Both the position numbers and the translations under genes were made by a program. This document shows positions 1 through 8,449 of a stretch of DNA of 19,580 nt, in pieces (the first letter of the stretch is position 1; every line of letters starts with the position of its first letter). The notes under the pieces were generated by a model. It had not been told where the DNA came from and did no database searches. It was given only the letters and a program-made list of their open reading frames with translations. The stretch comes from a bacterium (GTDB taxonomy: Bacteria; Patescibacteria; Paceibacteria; UBA9973). The stretch lies in the NCBI GenBank assembly GCA_021813235.1, contig JAKALG010000001.1, positions 1-19,580 on the forward strand. Reading direction: 5' to 3'.

Positions 1-2031
1 ACTTAATGTGTCTCCCATACTTCCAAAGAATCGTAATACCTGATTTATTCTCTGTGGATTTTCTCCAAGAGTTTTAAGTTGAAGTTCTATGTTTTTACGA
101 GCAAATGAATAGAAAGGAATTAACCGCCTTAATATCTGACTTTCAAATCTTGTAAGTGCTCGATAATCAAATCCTGCTTTCTCCGCTATTCGTAACGCAT
201 CGTCAATTCCCTTCCCTTGTTCTAGTGCGGTAATATATGCAGTTGCTTTTTGCTGGTGTTCTATAAACTGTCCAATTGCCCTACCAACCTTAAACGGTAT
301 TGCTTCTTGTCCAAGTCCTAATGTTTTTACTGTTTCTTTTACACGTTCTTTTGAAAATACTTTTCCTACTTTTTGTAATTCACTTCCTTTTTTAAGTGCA
401 AAATCGAAATCAGCATTATAAAATGTATCTCCAGAAAATCTATCAACAAATGGCTTCATTATATCACTAAACTTATGTGTTTTTCCTCCAACTTCAATTA
501 TCCCAGACGGTATCTTTTCTCCTTTTCCCATTAAATACGCAATTTTTTGTCCTATTGCAATATTTTTAGGATTTAATGAGTCTTTACCAAGTACTTCAAA
601 ATTTTGTATAATCCCAGACATATAATTACGAATATGGAATGGTGCAAATAAACCGGTAACTGACCTCTTAAACAATGAGGTAAGTGCATCAAATCCAGTT
701 GCCTTTGCAAGAATGTTTATTGTTTGAAACTCTGGATTTATACTATCTCGTATTAATGCAGAATCATATTTATTTAAGTATCCAATTTCTTTTCCAAATA
801 TTCCTTTTTCTCTTATAATTTGATACCCAGCCCTTGCGGCTTCATCTGAATTTGTAAATGCGTTTAATGGTTTTCCATATTTACCAACAAAACCCTCTAA
901 GAAATCTCTTGTCATTTTATCAGAAACTATTTGACTTTCTCTTGTGAAAAATGCTTTTGCTGGGTCAAGTTCTAAATTCTCGTTCGAAAGTAGGTTCTTA
1001 AATTGTTTCCTATATCCTTCACTTCCTACTCGTATTCCTCTTGTTTCGTTTATAAACTTGTCAACTTTGTCTTTTTTAATAAAAGGAAAATATGTTTCGT
1101 ATGGATTTTCGGTAATAGTTTCTGCAAATTTTTGGGAACGTGCTGATTGTTGCTCAATTACTTTTGCAACTTCCGGTGTCGTTCCTTGTAATGCGGTTTC
1201 TTTTGCTATAGTTCCCGCTTCTCCTATAGTCTTTCCTGCTTCCCGTGCAGTAAATTCAGCTCTTTTCCCAGCTATCATTTTAAGTGCAAGTTCTTCTCTC
1301 TGTGATTGAGAAAGAACTCCAGTTCCTAATCTATCCAAGTTTGATGCGGCTAGTCCTAATTTTGCTTGTTGTTCTTTAGATAAGAATTTCATTACATCAT
1401 CAACTGTTCCTTTTGTTGTTTTGTAACCATATTGAAAAGCCCTTCCAAGTGCGTCTTGTAGTCCAGTTCCTGTTAATCGAAGTCCAGTTTCAACCTCTGG
1501 TGCTACTTTTCCAACTGTTTTCAATGCAATATTTGTTGCACCCTTTGTTGCGCCAATAACTCCTTTTGCGATAGCACCACCAAAATAAGTAGATGGGTCT
1601 AATAAAACATCTCCAGCAAATCCAACTCCCCACTTTGCTATACCATTTTCAACTCCTAGTTTTTCTGCAACATCAGAAAAATAACGTCTTTCTCCTTCAT
1701 AATCAGTTCCAGTTATTGCAGAACCAATACCCTGTGCTATTCCAGTTCCATATTTAACTAATCCAGCACCAAATCCTTTTTCTGTTCCAGTTAAAATAGC
1801 TTCAGCTGGATTTAATGAACCTACTAATTTACCTACTCTTTGTAAGAAAGAGAGTTTTGGTGTAGTATCAACTATTTTCTCTACTTCATTTTGTAAACCA
1901 GCTTCTCGTGCTGTTTGTACTAACCCTTCTAGTGTAGATAAATCAACATTTTGAGATTTTGGTTTATTCGATAAAGATGATAAATATGAACCACTTGTCT
2001 TATTTTGATTTAGGTTCGATAGATATGACAT
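1..2031 (-). CDS. Large virion-associated protein, probable internal/ejection protein (3' end cut by window edge)
   Basis: I translated this frame myself: it opens with ATG at 2031 (MSYLSNLNQNKTSGSYL) and stays open for 677 codons to base 1, so the C-terminus lies outside the window. The start is two bases after the stop of the preceding gene (TAAGTATG). Residues about 75-100 and 135-165 are Gly/Ala-rich and hydrophobic. A long Lys/Glu-rich helical stretch follows. A distinctive patch near bases 615-690 reads SLFKRSVTGLFAPFHIRNYM and continues SGIIQN. Patches of the form 'PxFHxRNxxSxxxxN' occur, as I recall, in large phage structural or internal virion proteins. Position at the end of the tail module and great length fit a protein carried in the capsid and ejected with DNA. 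No lysozyme or protease motif is visible in this part. Virion role is inferred; exact function unknown. Confidence 0.75.
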   Translation of the reverse strand, partial: MSYLSNLNQNKTSGSYLSSLSNKPKSQNVDLSTLEGLVQTAREAGLQNEVEKIVDTTPKLSFLQRVGKLVGSLNPAEAILTGTEKGFGAGLVKYGTGIAQGIGSAITGTDYEGERRYFSDVAEKLGVENGIAKWGVGFAGDVLLDPSTYFGGAIAKGVIGATKGATNIALKTVGKVAPEVETGLRLTGTGLQDALGRAFQYGYKTTKGTVDDVMKFLSKEQQAKLGLAASNLDRLGTGVLSQSQREELALKMIAGKRAEFTAREAGKTIGEAGTIAKETALQGTTPEVAKVIEQQSARSQKFAETITENPYETYFPFIKKDKVDKFINETRGIRVGSEGYRKQFKNLLSNENLELDPAKAFFTRESQIVSDKMTRDFLEGFVGKYGKPLNAFTNSDEAARAGYQIIREKGIFGKEIGYLNKYDSALIRDSINPEFQTINILAKATGFDALTSLFKRSVTGLFAPFHIRNYMSGIIQNFEVLGKDSLNPKNIAIGQKIAYLMGKGEKIPSGIIEVGGKTHKFSDIMKPFVDRFSGDTFYNADFDFALKKGSELQKVGKVFSKERVKETVKTLGLGQEAIPFKVGRAIGQFIEHQQKATAYITALEQGKGIDDALRIAEKAGFDYRALTRFESQILRRLIPFYSFARKNIELQLKTLGENPQRINQVLRFFGSMGDTLS

Positions 2032-2033
2032 AC

Positions 2034-3761
2034 TTATTTATTACCAAATAGATAGTTTGATATAGAGTTGATAAATTTATTTGCTACTCCTGTTTGCACA
2101 TTCCCACTAATTACAAATTCTCCCTGTTTTTTTATTGTACCTGGAAGTGGTTTTGTTTCTTGAATTTTGTATACTTCTTTTGCTATATTTTTAGCTGTGG
2201 TTTTTAATTCTGGTGTAGAGAATAGTCCACCAGCATTTGCATCAATATCTTTTATTACAGTTTCGTATTTATCTCCTGCTGCTTTTGCTGCTTCGATTGG
2301 TGGTCTTACAATATTTTCTGGTTTCTGTGAATTAATAACTTTAGAATTTGCTATTGCTTTTGTATCACCGATAATAACTCCAGCATTAGGATATAGGTCA
2401 TTATATCGTGCTACATCCAATATATCTAATGTACCAGTTTTTTCAGCTGCCAATCTATTTTCCTGTGCTATATCTAGTGCTAATTTTATCTTATTAGTAG
2501 CAACCTTAGGATTCCACCAGTATGTCTTATTACCAGCACTATCAGTTTGCTCTGACACCTCATCTACTGGTTTAGACGCAACTTGCTGTGGAGTAATTGA
2601 AACTAATCCCTCTGACTGTTGTTTATTGTTTATATCCTTTACTTCCTGTATATAGGCATCTTTCGCTAGTTTCTGATTGATTTCATAAACCGTATCGTTT
2701 AATGTAACCCCCGCTCTTTCAAGTGCATTTGCAGTATTTGGATTTATCATTAAATCTTTAATATAATTAGCCGTCTTTTGTGATTCATCTAGTTTATTTT
2801 GTATCAAATTTATCTGTGCATTGACATAATCTTTTTCATCTTTATTTAATGTGATAAGTTTATTTCCTTCTGTGGTTCGTAATGAGTCATAATAACTCAA
2901 TACATTTTCATAATATCCAAGTTGTGATTTTCTATCATTTGTAATAGCGTTAATACTTCTATCTATAAGATTTGTAGCAACTGAAATTTGATTATTACGA
3001 GCCGACATGACAGCTTGTAATATACCTGCCCTAGCATCATAATCCTCTTTAATCTTGTTTATTGTAGGGGTTCTAATTGCCGATAATCCAGTAACTCCTT
3101 TTGCTTCATTCACTGCATTTAATGAATCGGTTAATAGGGTATTGAGTTCTGCAATAGAGTTTTGATTTGCAAAATAGTTTTCTTCTACCTTTAATCGTTC
3201 TCGTTCGGTTGATTCTAATTGCTGTTGAAATGGTTGGGTAAGGTCTTGTACATTTCCCAACGTATCTTCCATTTTGGTTTTATATTCATCTATCTTTGTT
3301 TGTGCATCTGCTTTTTGTTGGTTTATCAAATCTAATTGTTTTTTATTTGCATCTTGAACCTGTTTGGTAAGTGCATCTATCTGTGTCTGTAATCCAGTAA
3401 AATATTGTGCAGTAGTGTCGGTTACTCCTTTAGTAACATCTGGGGTTGAACCGCCAACTGTTGGTTCTACCTTTTCTACTGGGACTGGTGGTGGAGTTGG
3501 TGTTGCATTAATATTTGTACCTAATAACGCATTAGTTTTTGTGGTAGTATCTTGTACCTGTTTATATACTTCTGGGCTCACATTTACCATATTAGTAGGT
3601 TGATTTGTAGTAGGATTTATTGTGGGTTGCGGTTGATTAGATTGGACCGTCTCAAATCCAGTTGCTGTTTTACGAGATTGTGCCCCACTCGGTAATGTAA
3701 GAATATCACCTGGTTGAAGTGTATTTAGATTTAACGACGAAGACCATGTATAGTTTGCCAT
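2034..3761 (-). CDS. Coiled-coil virion protein, possible ejection or tail-associated protein
   Basis: This 575-residue protein begins MANYTWSSSLNLNTLQPGDI. Residues 1-40 look like a short folded N-terminus, followed by a Gln/Asn/Thr/Pro-rich linker to about residue 108 (including PTPPPVPVEKVEP). Residues about 115-385 are strongly helical and rich in Gln, Lys, Asp and Asn, with coiled-coil character (for example LQTQIDALTKQVQDANKKQL). The tail to residue 575 is mixed helical. There is no signal peptide or membrane segment. It sits between the fibre gene and the large internal-protein candidate, where short-tailed phages often keep ejection proteins. I do not recognise a named family; the role is inferred from position and helical composition. 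The ATG at 3761 follows an A/T-rich leader without a Shine-Dalgarno site. Confidence 0.72.
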   Translation of the reverse strand: MANYTWSSSLNLNTLQPGDILTLPSGAQSRKTATGFETVQSNQPQPTINPTTNQPTNMVNVSPEVYKQVQDTTTKTNALLGTNINATPTPPPVPVEKVEPTVGGSTPDVTKGVTDTTAQYFTGLQTQIDALTKQVQDANKKQLDLINQQKADAQTKIDEYKTKMEDTLGNVQDLTQPFQQQLESTERERLKVEENYFANQNSIAELNTLLTDSLNAVNEAKGVTGLSAIRTPTINKIKEDYDARAGILQAVMSARNNQISVATNLIDRSINAITNDRKSQLGYYENVLSYYDSLRTTEGNKLITLNKDEKDYVNAQINLIQNKLDESQKTANYIKDLMINPNTANALERAGVTLNDTVYEINQKLAKDAYIQEVKDINNKQQSEGLVSITPQQVASKPVDEVSEQTDSAGNKTYWWNPKVATNKIKLALDIAQENRLAAEKTGTLDILDVARYNDLYPNAGVIIGDTKAIANSKVINSQKPENIVRPPIEAAKAAGDKYETVIKDIDANAGGLFSTPELKTTAKNIAKEVYKIQETKPLPGTIKKQGEFVISGNVQTGVANKFINSISNYLFGNK

Positions 3762-3800
3762 ATTGTTTTATTTTAACATTTTTTTTGACTTTTTACGAGT

Positions 3801-5951
3801 TTAATATAGATATAGATTGGTAGTACTTAATGCAATACCTAATTTTTTACTTATCGTACCAGCAGAAGTTCCTATTGCCCCAGCAGTATCTGAAAGATAA
3901 TAAACCGAACCCGCAGTTAATGAACCGCGATTATATATTCCTTGTGTTGCTATCTTTACATTTCCAGTAGTTCCTGCGGTAATTGTAGATTCTACAAAAC
4001 CAAGATAGTGGTCTGCTATTGCTTGTGTGGTAGCATCGGCTTTATATAGTGAACCAACTGTTTCGTTAATCACTACTGAAAAATATAGATTTCGTAATAC
4101 CCCACCATCTGTCCATGAGTCTGCATCTGTATTCTTATATTTCATTACATAAGTTGATGAATAATTATACGCATTATCATATCTCAAATTCATTGATGCT
4201 GTTCCGTTATCAGTTCCAGAACCAACTACATATACACCAGGTGTTCCACTTTCTTCTATCGCTAGAACTATCCAGTAAGTTGTATTCGCTGTCGTAGTAT
4301 ATGGAGAAGTTAGTGTCCATGTTTTTACTCCAGCTACATTTCCAGTTCCAAATTCTGTATATCCAGTATCAGCGAGAAATGTCCCTGATGGATTACCACC
4401 TGAATCTGCCATAATTCCAACTTTCACTGATGGTTTTTTATAATTTCCTCCTGTATCAAAGGCTGAGTTTAATGTAACTGCCTTTATTGTTTCTACTGAA
4501 CTAAATCTAACTGCCTGTGCAGTATATTTTACATTTATAACCAATCCATTTACTTGGGCAATTTGCCACGAAGTTGTATCAGTTGTATCTTTGGCGTAAG
4601 TATGTTCAATAGCAGTTGAATATCCTAATCGTACTGCATTAGTTGCGGTTAAATTTTCTCCTGCGGTAAATGAATATTTAAGTCCAAGATGTGCGTGAGT
4701 ATTTAGTGATTCTAGTGTTGTTGCTCCGTTACTATCTATTCCATTAAACGCACCACTAAAACCACCCCCCGTATTTCCCCACCACATATTTCCAGACGAA
4801 TCTACATTCCACGCATTTGTTCCGATTGATATTGCACCCAATGTTCCTGAAGCAGCAGAAAGTGTACCTGAAAAAGTTGCCGCACTTCCATCCCAGTTAA
4901 AATAACTTGTAGAACTTCCAATATAAAATTTCGCTTTATTTCCATCACTATCGTCTATTCCAAGAATGAAACCAGATTGTGTATTGTCAAAATCCGTTTT
5001 TCCTGCATTGAAATAAACATCACCCGTACCATCACTCACTGCCAAAGTAACTGCCTTTGAAGTGATAGTACCAGCCGTAAGTTTGTCAACCGCTACATCA
5101 TTTATCTTCCCACTCGTAATCGTAAGGTTTGCTATTTCAGCAGCGGTAATAGTAAGTGCAGCAATCTGACTAGCCGTTATAGTTGAGTTCGCTATCTGTG
5201 TCGCTGTGATAGTATTATTAGCAATTTGAGTGGCAGTAATTGTTGCGTTCACAATATTAGTAGCAGTAATAGTAGCACTTGCTATTGCAGTTCCAGTAAC
5301 TGATGCGGATGTCAAATAAGTTCCGTTGATAGAAGAACCAGCCGCAGTTGTTAATGCACCAGTTATTGTTGCTGATGATGCGGTTAACGCTCCTGCTGGT
5401 GTTACTCTGAATGGTGCGGTTGCTCTATTTGCATATTTTGCACCAGCATAAAATGGATAGTCTAGTGACGCCATTCCAGCTGATGTAGCATCTGTTGCAC
5501 CGTCATAATATAAATAGGTGGGTTGTACTACCCAACCACCAATAGACCCAGCAGAAGCAGTTATAGTTCCAATAAGAGTAACATCTCCAGTAGTTCCATT
5601 TACTGTAATTGTATTTGCACCTGAAGTATTTCGTGCAATTATTCCAGATGGACTTATTTTAATGTCTCCAGTTACTCCATTTACATAGGTTCCAATTTGA
5701 ATTGCACCACTTACTCCAAAACTAAATGAGTCAAGAATTGTTTTTGCTTCGGTATCTAAACGTGCATTGATTATATCAGTAATTAAATTACCCGCATCAT
5801 TGATTGCTTTTGATACGGCTTGTGTTTGAGTTCCTCCTAACCCACCGACACGACTTCCAAACCCATTTGATGGGTCTGATTCTGCATCAAAGGTAAGTAT
5901 TTTATCTTTGAACGCTATTACTTTGTAATCGTTGGGTGTTAAATCTTTCAT
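3801..5951 (-). CDS. Tail fibre or receptor-binding-type protein with decapeptide repeats
   Basis: The protein has 716 residues if translation starts at ATG 5951 (MKDLTPNDYK), one base after the upstream stop (TAAAATG). An in-frame ATG at 5975 would add eight residues but overlap the upstream gene by 23 bases, so I prefer 5951. Numbering here is from 5951. Residues about 75-150 are Gly/Thr/Ile beta-rich (VNGVTGDIKISPSGIIARNT). Residues 226-285 hold six 10-residue repeats of the type xTITATQIAN. Residues about 300-400 continue beta-rich. The region from about 410 is compact, with Trp and Tyr, and the last 80 residues (ending KKLGIALSTTNLYLY) resemble C-terminal beta domains I recall from phage fibres. 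Such architecture is typical of trimeric fibres that touch the host surface. No enzyme motif is seen. Receptor binding is inferred, not shown. Confidence 0.75.
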   Translation of the reverse strand: MKDLTPNDYKVIAFKDKILTFDAESDPSNGFGSRVGGLGGTQTQAVSKAINDAGNLITDIINARLDTEAKTILDSFSFGVSGAIQIGTYVNGVTGDIKISPSGIIARNTSGANTITVNGTTGDVTLIGTITASAGSIGGWVVQPTYLYYDGATDATSAGMASLDYPFYAGAKYANRATAPFRVTPAGALTASSATITGALTTAAGSSINGTYLTSASVTGTAIASATITATNIVNATITATQIANNTITATQIANSTITASQIAALTITAAEIANLTITSGKINDVAVDKLTAGTITSKAVTLAVSDGTGDVYFNAGKTDFDNTQSGFILGIDDSDGNKAKFYIGSSTSYFNWDGSAATFSGTLSAASGTLGAISIGTNAWNVDSSGNMWWGNTGGGFSGAFNGIDSNGATTLESLNTHAHLGLKYSFTAGENLTATNAVRLGYSTAIEHTYAKDTTDTTSWQIAQVNGLVINVKYTAQAVRFSSVETIKAVTLNSAFDTGGNYKKPSVKVGIMADSGGNPSGTFLADTGYTEFGTGNVAGVKTWTLTSPYTTTANTTYWIVLAIEESGTPGVYVVGSGTDNGTASMNLRYDNAYNYSSTYVMKYKNTDADSWTDGGVLRNLYFSVVINETVGSLYKADATTQAIADHYLGFVESTITAGTTGNVKIATQGIYNRGSLTAGSVYYLSDTAGAIGTSAGTISKKLGIALSTTNLYLY
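5097..5276 (-). repeat. Six tandem 30-base repeats coding for decapeptides
   Basis: The six units within the fibre gene read ATITATNIVN, ATITATQIAN, NTITATQIAN, STITASQIAA, LTITAAEIAN and LTITSGKIND. The alternating Thr-Ile pattern followed by a polar-Ile-Ala segment is common in beta-structured shafts of phage fibres. The repeat is visible at protein level and partly at DNA level, and the spacing is exactly ten codons throughout. The segment just before it (SVTGTAIAS) looks like a degenerate further copy. Confidence 0.85.
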
Positions 5952-5952
5952 T

Positions 5953-7401
5953 TTATGACTCTGTATAATGTCCACGCACTACGATATTTCGTATTTTGAC
6001 TGGATTAACACTATTCCCAGACGAGAAATCTATACATACTCGTATATCAAAGTTATCTCCTAAGCCAAAAGAGTCGAAGAGATGTCTCATTTTTCCAGAA
6101 GTTGAAATAGTTTTTGAATTACTTGTTCTAGTTCCTTGGTCTGCTTCAATAGTAAGAGTTGCTCCAGCGCTTGCACCAAGAGAATTGGTATAAACCGTCA
6201 CGTCATCAATATATCCACGATTTCTTCCAGAACTTGTAGGAATAATTATAGACTTCCACGATGAAGTAGTATCGTATCCACTAAACTTTGCTAACTTAAA
6301 ATTAGTTGCACCATCAGTTGAAGCAACCATAGGTGTTCCAAATGGTGCTGCTAATGCACCCAATGTTGCGTAACCACCATCTGCTATCTGTGAAATCTGA
6401 TTTGGTAAGTCTGGTGATGTTGCTCCTACACTCCACAAACTTGCACCTGCCACGAAAAGAATAGTTGATTGATATAAAGTCTTTTGTGCAAAGTTAGGTA
6501 AACCGCCACTAAAGCTTGCTAGTCGTTTTATTTGTCTTCCTAAAATATATCCGATGTGATATCCATTTGTGTTGGTTAGGTCCTGATATGCAAGAAATAC
6601 TACTCCATTTAATACAGTTAAAAATCCTATCTTCTGTACCCCAATTCCAGTTTCATCTGCTAGTAAACTTCCGAGTGCCGCTCCATCATAAAGATATACT
6701 TGTCCTACTGAACGATTTGTTCCTGTTATTCCACCATTTACTCCGATATACCAAAAGTTTCCAAAGAATACTATATCAGAGACTTCATAATTTACTCCAA
6801 AATCAAGTTTATCTACATCTATAGTAGTGGTACTATTGGTAAACTTCCCGACATATCTTCCATTTCCAAATAACATTAAATCTTCTTTAACCGCTACTGG
6901 GTGTGCTGCTTTTTGTAATGCACCTGCTCCCGTAGGTACGCTACTACCCCAATCATCATCGAATGTAGAAGTTAAATCGTATTTACCAATATCTCCTCCA
7001 CTTGATTTATTGTAAAAGTAATAAAGATTACCATTAAAATAAGCAACACTTTCTCCATCAGTTGCGTTAGTTATCGTGTGTGGAAATGTTCCATCATTAG
7101 TAACTGCGGTTGGAGTTATCTTAAATAATTTTGTTGGTCCAATTCCAAAGGTAACACTATCAGATGTTGGTATATCTAATATGTAATTAACAAGTTCAGT
7201 AATTGCTCCTACTTGTGTTCCTGCGGTTAAACTAGCTAGTCCTGGTCCTTGTGTAAGATTTCCATTTAGAATATCTGCATTTACCATTACAGAGGCATTA
7301 CCAGAATTTCCTTTTTGGGTAAGTGAATCTAAATATGCCAATGGAGAATATCCCTGATTAAAATCTTTTAAGTTTATTTCAAATGAATTATCTTTTGTCA
7401 T
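5953..7401 (-). CDS. Beta-rich tail protein, possible propeller-type nozzle or stabilisation protein
   Basis: This 482-residue protein is beta-rich throughout, dense in Gly, Thr, Tyr and Trp, and has no long helix. Residues about 90-345 contain recurrent strand-turn segments such as ESVAYFNGNLYYFYNKSSGG, EDLMLFGNGRYVGKF, VVFFGNFWYIGVNGG and TVLNGVVFLAYQDL, a pattern expected of beta-propeller blades. The last 110 residues form a separate beta-sandwich-like part ending VVRGHYTES. The gene directly follows the adaptor candidate (TAATATG junction, with a GGAG eight bases before ATG). In P22- and T7-like phages a propeller-containing protein (P22 gp10, T7 gp12) follows the adaptor and closes the tail. 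The match is by fold pattern and gene order only; I could not confirm homology. Confidence 0.62.
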   Translation of the reverse strand: MTKDNSFEINLKDFNQGYSPLAYLDSLTQKGNSGNASVMVNADILNGNLTQGPGLASLTAGTQVGAITELVNYILDIPTSDSVTFGIGPTKLFKITPTAVTNDGTFPHTITNATDGESVAYFNGNLYYFYNKSSGGDIGKYDLTSTFDDDWGSSVPTGAGALQKAAHPVAVKEDLMLFGNGRYVGKFTNSTTTIDVDKLDFGVNYEVSDIVFFGNFWYIGVNGGITGTNRSVGQVYLYDGAALGSLLADETGIGVQKIGFLTVLNGVVFLAYQDLTNTNGYHIGYILGRQIKRLASFSGGLPNFAQKTLYQSTILFVAGASLWSVGATSPDLPNQISQIADGGYATLGALAAPFGTPMVASTDGATNFKLAKFSGYDTTSSWKSIIIPTSSGRNRGYIDDVTVYTNSLGASAGATLTIEADQGTRTSNSKTISTSGKMRHLFDSFGLGDNFDIRVCIDFSSGNSVNPVKIRNIVVRGHYTES

Positions 7402-7402
7402 A

Positions 7403-8152
7403 TTATGAGCTCCAATCTACACTACGTTCTCCCTCGTAGTCCTCGCATCCATAATCTTCGCTTCGTAGTGTCATTTTATTCTTTATATCTGGATTTCGTG
7501 ATGAATAATGTTCAATTAATCCTTGTTCTAATTTTGCTATTTCCTCTCTTAACAACGGAATCCTTCCCGTCATATTTTTTGAGATAGCAAAATCCAATGC
7601 TGCACCATACGAAAGAATCCTATGATATGGTTCTGCAAATCCCGGAACCTGTGTGGTATCTGCTGCGGTAAAATAGTCAGGTATCCTTTGATAATAAACC
7701 TTAAATCCGTTTGTATATGAATAGTTTGGTTTTGGATAGAGAATAAACGTGTTATTAATTAAGTCAAAAAATTGTGGTATTCCAGCTGTCTTTAATAACT
7801 CACTCATCGCTTCATTCTTATTCTCTCTTATGTCTATCTGATAAAGAGGAACAAATGTGCCATCTGATTGTGCACATTCTACCTTCAATAATTTCAATAA
7901 TTCATTTCCACTAATTGAATAATTCTGTTGATTTGCTACTAAATCTAATGTTCCTATTGGTAAATCAGAATAATTTGCATCATCCCAATTCCATTTTCCA
8001 TCCGCCTTAAGAATGAGTGTTACTACCCTATCAAACCAACGATTCACGTTTCTCGCTTTTTGTGCTAATGGATATTCATTTACATCACTTCCAACAATGA
8101 AGTCTATTTCCTCGACTATCCCATTTTTATTTGTTGTGTCGCTAAACTGCAT
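7403..8152 (-). CDS. Probable head-tail adaptor (neck) protein
   Basis: The protein has 249 residues. Residues 1-55 are helical (AQKARNVNRWFDRVVTLILK). A beta segment follows, starting near DLVANQQNYSIS. Another helical section around FAEPYHRILSYGAALDFAIS comes next, and the C-terminal helix EEIAKLEQGLIEHY ends in an acidic tail. This order (helical start, middle beta insert, 'PGFxxxxHxxLxYGAAxDxA' helix) matches a group of roughly 200-250-residue proteins I recall from many uncultured marine and freshwater phages, where they sit in the neck module. The role is comparable with T7 gp11 or P22 gp4, which join the portal ring to the tail. No catalytic motif is seen. Function is inferred from position and general pattern. 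Start: ATG at 8152 after an A/T-rich leader. Confidence 0.62.
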   Translation of the reverse strand: MQFSDTTNKNGIVEEIDFIVGSDVNEYPLAQKARNVNRWFDRVVTLILKADGKWNWDDANYSDLPIGTLDLVANQQNYSISGNELLKLLKVECAQSDGTFVPLYQIDIRENKNEAMSELLKTAGIPQFFDLINNTFILYPKPNYSYTNGFKVYYQRIPDYFTAADTTQVPGFAEPYHRILSYGAALDFAISKNMTGRIPLLREEIAKLEQGLIEHYSSRNPDIKNKMTLRSEDYGCEDYEGERSVDWSS

Positions 8153-8176
8153 ATTTTTATTTTATTTTATTTTCGA

Positions 8177-8389
8177 CTATTTTATAAATCTTTCTAAAAT
8201 CCATATTACGACAACTATTCCCCCAGACCACATTCCTAATTTCACATTTATATTTCCTATACTCTTTGAAAGTTCTTTCACATCATTAGAAAGATGAACT
8301 AAATGATTATTTTTAATTTCATCTATTACTTTTGTAGCAGCATCTATCTTTTCTTCTAACCGTATTATTTTATCGTGGTCTTGTTCCAT
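8177..8389 (-). CDS. Small coiled-coil protein with C-terminal membrane anchor (XhlA/holin-partner-like)
   Basis: The protein has 70 residues. Residues 1-50 are amphipathic and helical (IIRLEEKIDAATKVIDEIKN, then HLVHLSNDVKELSKSIGNIN). Residues about 52-66 are a hydrophobic membrane segment (GMWSGGIVVVIWIL), followed by a basic-aromatic end, ERFIK. This layout resembles XhlA-type haemolysin/holin-associated proteins, which sit in the inner membrane near the end of late operons. No endolysin is present in this window, so a lysis role is only suggested. An AGGAG site at 8399-8403 lies nine bases before its ATG, one of two clear Shine-Dalgarno sites seen here. Confidence 0.68.
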   Translation of the reverse strand: MEQDHDKIIRLEEKIDAATKVIDEIKNNHLVHLSNDVKELSKSIGNINVKLGMWSGGIVVVIWILERFIK

Positions 8390-8390
8390 G

Positions 8391-8444
8391 TTATACTACT
8401 CCTATCACGAATATAATGTTTGATGGTGTTAATAATGATTCCAT
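8391..8444 (-). CDS. 17-codon micro-ORF, possible remnant or leader peptide
   Basis: The minus strand encodes MESLLTPSNIIFVIGVV and then TAA. It starts five bases after the SPRY gene's stop and ends one base before the ATG of the next gene (TAACATG), the same junction style as neighbouring gene pairs. The peptide looks like the start of a membrane protein: polar N-terminus, then IIFVIGVV. It could be the beginning of a formerly longer small phage membrane protein, a leader coupling translation, or chance sequence, because its last codons also form the Shine-Dalgarno site of the downstream gene. Too short for confident calling. Confidence 0.3.
   Translation of the reverse strand: MESLLTPSNIIFVIGVV
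8399..8403 (-). promoter_or_regulatory. Shine-Dalgarno site AGGAG for the small membrane protein
   Basis: On the minus strand AGGAG is followed by nine bases and the ATG at 8389. Most other genes here lack such a site, so it stands out. It is embedded in the last codons of the 17-codon micro-ORF. Confidence 0.65.
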
Positions 8445-8449
8445 AATTT

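Noticed and set aside
944..1309. Open frame on the plus strand
   Set aside because: It lies antisense within the continuous minus-strand coding frame 1-2031, has no recognisable domain and no suitable leader; the same holds for all other plus-strand frames in the window.
5952..5975. Longer start for the fibre gene at 5975
   Set aside because: It would overlap the upstream gene by 23 bases, whereas the ATG at 5951 gives the one-base stop-start spacing that recurs in this operon.
8177..8389. Confident assignment as a holin
   Set aside because: It has one membrane segment and a coiled coil, but no endolysin or spanin is next to it; only similarity in layout to XhlA-type proteins can be claimed.
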